64,000 nt of DNA, taken from the NCBI GenBank assembly GCA_945883825.1, contig CAMCYF010000002.1, positions 55,036-119,035 on the forward strand, written 5' to 3'. A program made the position numbers and the translations under genes. Origin of the DNA: Chitinophaga pinensis (lineage in GTDB: Bacteria > Bacteroidota > Bacteroidia > Flavobacteriales_D > Crocinitomicaceae). The notes beneath the pieces are model-generated. The model was not told where the DNA came from. It searched no databases and saw nothing but the letters and a program-made list of their open reading frames with translations. This document shows, piece after piece, positions 61,226 through 64,000 of the stretch (within the stretch, counting starts at the first letter, position 1; each line of letters begins with the position of its first letter).

Positions 61226-64000
61226 GTGCGTCTTAAATTCATTAATAGTAACTTTATAACTTTATTTATCAAATTGGATTTATTGAATAAGCCATTTAGC
61301 AAATTTGCAGTTTTTTTAATTTTAATTTTCTTATCAAAGTGGGGGCAGGTTATTTCACAGGTTGCAACATTTAGTACCATCCCAGCTGCAACTAGTGGTA
61401 GCATTAATATTTGTGCGGGATCGACTATTCTATTTAATTCAACCGTTAACCCTTCTTCATTATTCGCTCCAGCAGTTTATACTTGGAATTTCGGTAATGG
61501 GCAAACGTCGGCCATACCTGGTCCGATTGGAATTAAATATTTAACTTCAGGAACATATCTTGTTACTTATAATATTACTAGTGCAGGGATAGCTCTTACG
61601 CAAACTTCTGTTACTGTGATTGTTTCTCCAGCACCCGCAACAATACCTACTGTAGGGCCAGGAAGTAATACTCAAATGACTTCTTTTAATGGTATTCCAG
61701 TATATCAAGGAACAGGTAATAATTGTCAAGCTAATCAATATGGGCCGGGTCCGTTGATAAGTCTTACAAATGCCAATTCTATGCCTGCAGGAACTTCTGC
61801 TACTATAAATTGGGGCACGACAGGTACTGGAGCACTAACAACAACTTTTCCTATCGGAACTTCTAATCCATTATCGTCTCCTTTTATTTTTCCAGGCCAA
61901 CAAAATGGTACAGCACCTCTATCACATTACACCACAAATGGTTCCTATAACATGGTTTATATGGTTACCCTGCCAAGCGGCTGTGTTTATTCCTATTACT
62001 GCATAATGAGTTTCGGTGGCGGAGCTATTTCTTTAGGTACAACAACAGCACAAACTCAATGTAGTCCTTTAAACTATGTTTTAAATTTTATAAACCAAAC
62101 TCCAGGAAATACCTATCTGATTGATTGGGGAGATGGAACACCCACCAGTACTTATACTTATCCAAACCTTCCGCTACTTCCAAATGGTATTCCTCACTCC
62201 TATTTGCCAAGTACTTGTGTTGGTTCCGGGCCACAATCTTATACAATAAACGTTTCCGCAACTAATACATGCCCTAATACAAACGCAACTCAAAGTACAA
62301 TTGGCCCGTTTAATGTTAGCTCTCTTCCAGATGCTTCATTTACAAGCACTCCCTCCACTACGATTTGTCAAAATCAATCCATCACCTTTACAAATAATTC
62401 AACCCCAGGTTTATCCATTATCAATAATGCCTGCAGTGATGTCTATAATTTTGGTTGGAGTATTAATTTTTCACCTGCAGGAAGTGGAGCCGGTTATGCC
62501 TTAACAAGTGGTTCAATGGGAGATCCTTTTAGCACTCCTCCAGTTAATGGGAGTAATCAGTTAAGTGTTCAATTTACACAGGCTGGGACCTACTACGTTT
62601 CACTAGATGCAAGTAATACTTCATGTGGAAATAATAATGAAACCCAAACTATCATTGTAAATCCACTTCCGGTTATTCCAAACCAAACTACTACTATTTG
62701 CACAGGAAGTAACTTTAGCATTGCCCCAATAAATACTCCTCCAAATACAATCGTTCCAGTTGGCACGAATTATACATGGACTGTAGCGCCAAATGCCAAT
62801 GTTACTGGAGAAATAGGAGGCACAAATGATACAATTATGGGTGCCCTAATTAATACAACTAATGTTAGTCAAACGGTTATCTACACCGTTACTCCGACTG
62901 TAAATGGTTGTTCGGGGGCCCCTTTTACCGTAACCGTAACGGTTGTTCCTGCTATAATTATTCCTAATTTAAACCAAACTATTTGTAATGGTAGTACTTT
63001 TATGGTCAGTCTTACCAATTTGCCTCCTAATTCCATAATTCCTTTTGGAACAACATACTCATGGACAGTTATTGACAATCCGAATGTTACTGGTGAAACT
63101 ATCGGAACAGGCATGACGACTCAAACCTTAACCAGTAATGTAGTTAGTCCTCCTCAAAGCGTTTTATATACTGTAGTTGCAACTGCTCCATCCAATTCTT
63201 GTCCCACAGATACATTTCTTCTCACTGTTAATATTAATAAAGTATTAGCTAGTAGCGTTTCAAACAACCAAACCATTTGTGCTGGTGGTAATCCTACAGC
63301 ATTTACAGTAATTACTCCTGCTACAGGAACTGGTGCCTTAAGCTACCAATGGCAATCCTCTACTACAAATACGGCTGGTAGTTTTACAAATATTGCTGGC
63401 GCAACTAGCGCAACCTACGATGCGCCAAGTGGCTTGACAACTACTACCTATTATCAAGTTGTTATTAAAAGCACGCTAAACGGTGTTCCTTGTTCAGCTA
63501 CATCCAATGTAATTACTGTAACTATTAACAATGTTTCTCCAAGTGTTATTGCCAGCAATCAAACCATTTGTTCAGGCGGTGATCCTACAGCATTTACAGT
63601 AACTACTCCTGCTACAGGAACTGGTGCCTTAAGCTACCAATGGCAATCCTCTACTACAAATACGGCTGGTAGTTTTACAAATATTGCTGGCGCAACGAGC
63701 GCAACCTACGATGCGCCAAGTGGCTTGACAACTACTACCTATTATCAAGTTATTAGTATAAGCACACTAAATGGTGTTACTTGTTCAGCTACATCCAATG
63801 TAATTACTGTAACCATTAACAACGTTTCTGCTGGGGTTCTTTCACAAACTCAAACCATTTGTTCTGCTGGTGATGCTGCTGCCTTTACAGTAACTACTGC
63901 AGCGACAGGAACTGGTGCCTTAAGCTACCAATGGCAATCTTCTACTACAAGTAATATTGCAGGATTTAGTGATATACTTGGGGCTACCCTATCCACCTAT
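61226..64000 (+). CDS. Giant repeat-rich secreted surface protein with PKD-like and Ig-like repeats (3' end beyond window)
   Basis: An open reading frame of over 920 codons with no stop before the window end. A signal-type segment (NKPFSKFAVFLILIFLSKWG) is followed by PKD-like modules (YTWNFGNGQTSAIPG near codon 86; YLIDWGDGTPTSTYTY near 296), two PKD-like domains at about 472-671 (TNYTWTVAPNANVTGEIGG; TTYSWTVIDNPNVTGE) and then tandem 97-residue Ig-like repeats. Composition is Thr-, Ser-, Asn- and Gly-rich with regularly placed Cys, the pattern of giant Bacteroidota adhesins exported by the type IX system, such as SprB-type proteins. Start is uncertain: GTG 61226 is the longest; TTG 61274 or 61283 would follow a TAACTTTA (61249-61256) and give a tighter signal peptide. 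Confidence 0.78.
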   Translation, partial: MRLKFINSNFITLFIKLDLLNKPFSKFAVFLILIFLSKWGQVISQVATFSTIPAATSGSINICAGSTILFNSTVNPSSLFAPAVYTWNFGNGQTSAIPGPIGIKYLTSGTYLVTYNITSAGIALTQTSVTVIVSPAPATIPTVGPGSNTQMTSFNGIPVYQGTGNNCQANQYGPGPLISLTNANSMPAGTSATINWGTTGTGALTTTFPIGTSNPLSSPFIFPGQQNGTAPLSHYTTNGSYNMVYMVTLPSGCVYSYYCIMSFGGGAISLGTTTAQTQCSPLNYVLNFINQTPGNTYLIDWGDGTPTSTYTYPNLPLLPNGIPHSYLPSTCVGSGPQSYTINVSATNTCPNTNATQSTIGPFNVSSLPDASFTSTPSTTICQNQSITFTNNSTPGLSIINNACSDVYNFGWSINFSPAGSGAGYALTSGSMGDPFSTPPVNGSNQLSVQFTQAGTYYVSLDASNTSCGNNNETQTIIVNPLPVIPNQTTTICTGSNFSIAPINTPPNTIVPVGTNYTWTVAPNANVTGEIGGTNDTIMGALINTTNVSQTVIYTVTPTVNGCSGAPFTVTVTVVPAIIIPNLNQTICNGSTFMVSLTNLPPNSIIPFGTTYSWTVIDNPNVTGETIGTGMTTQTLTSNVVSPPQSVLYTVVATAPSNSCPTDTFLLTVNINKVLASSVSNNQTICAGGNPTAFTVITPATGTGALSYQWQSSTTNTAGSFTNIAGATSATYDAPSGLTTTTYYQVVIKSTLNGVPCSATSNVITVTINNVSPSVIASNQTICSGGDPTAFTVTTPATGTGALSYQWQSSTTNTAGSFTNIAGATSATYDAPSGLTTTTYYQVISISTLNGVTCSATSNVITVTINNVSAGVLSQTQTICSAGDAAAFTVTTAATGTGALSYQWQSSTTSNIAGFSDILGATLSTY
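63251..64000 (+). repeat. Tandem 291-bp repeats (97-residue Ig-like units)
   Basis: Three direct tandem units: 63251-63541, 63542-63832 and 63833-64000 (cut by the window end). The period is exactly 291 bp, keeping the frame. Between units 1 and 2 the core (63293-63460 and its copy) differs at only two positions that I can count, while the edges are more diverged. Unit 3 is less similar. Each unit runs from a QTIC motif through GTGALSYQWQSSTT and ATSATYDAPSGL to SATSNVITVTIN. Near-identity suggests recent duplication or gene conversion. Confidence 0.95.

Noticed and set aside
63251..64000. CRISPR-like array
   Set aside because: The repeats are 291 bp, in frame, and encode Ig-like protein units, with no short repeats or unique spacers.

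Overview
The window is AT-rich chromosomal DNA, roughly one-third GC by eye. It comes from a member of the Bacteroidota, most likely a Flavobacteriales-type organism. The evidence is a full-length SprA (the type IX secretion translocon pore), the gliding lipoprotein GldH, two proteins with C-terminal type IX sorting domains, a TonB-dependent receptor with a carboxypeptidase-like N-terminal domain, Bacteroidota-restricted families (DUF2480, a DUF6495-like protein, the long PurF-like amidotransferase), and TAnnTTTG promoter elements with few Shine-Dalgarno sites. Genes are tightly packed with many 1-22 bp overlaps. I see no tRNA, rRNA, CRISPR array, transposase or prophage.

Layout. 1-2.7 kb: the end of an RlmI-like rRNA methyltransferase, a MATE transporter and fmt. 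2.7-6.2 kb (minus): a beta-barrel protein and a TonB-dependent receptor behind a clear TPP riboswitch, so probably a thiamine or precursor uptake receptor. 6.2-6.7 kb: a non-coding stretch with REP-like palindromes. 6.7-17.5 kb: a long minus-strand run. It opens (17.5 to 11.3 kb) with six sugar-nucleotide genes: DegT aminotransferase, UDP-glucose dehydrogenase, UDP-glucuronate decarboxylase-like, WbpD-like acetyltransferase, WbpB-like oxidoreductase and RmlB. It continues with a SUFU-domain protein, an EamA transporter, a secreted S9 peptidase and a VanZ-like protein. 17.6-24 kb: an outer-membrane protein with Kdo transferase (waaA), the PurF-like enzyme, a rhomboid protease, DUF2480 and menA. 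24-38.7 kb (plus): sucA-sucB, a malic enzyme/phosphotransacetylase fusion, ruvA, sprA and a GNAT acetyltransferase. 38.7-39.1 kb: a non-coding stretch with a long imperfect inverted repeat and a strong terminator. 39.1-48.1 kb (minus): a secreted LVIVD-repeat protein, metK, a PaaH/PaaG pair, a WYL regulator beside a conserved protein of unknown function, and a di-heme peroxidase/MbnP pair. 48.2-51.3 kb (plus): an AddA-like helicase-nuclease. 51.3-60.4 kb (minus): a CTP-synthase-like amidotransferase domain without its catalytic triad, two small unknowns, gldH, ricT, holB, rsmI, radA and a secreted lysyl-endopeptidase-like protease. 60.4-64 kb (plus): an OmpR-type response regulator and the 5' part of a very large repeat-rich surface protein that runs off the window.

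How it fits together. Export and surface display are recurrent themes: SprA and GldH belong to the gliding/T9SS machinery, and the LVIVD protein, the protease and probably the giant repeat protein are cargo. Central metabolism (2-oxoglutarate dehydrogenase, malic enzyme, menaquinone synthesis) and information processing (fmt, ruvA, holB, rsmI, radA, metK) look ordinary. The most interesting points are the catalytically stripped CTP-synthase-like GATase domain, the MbnP/di-heme peroxidase pair, the structured non-coding element at 38.9-39.1 kb, the riboswitch-controlled receptor, and the near-identical 291-bp repeats of the giant protein.
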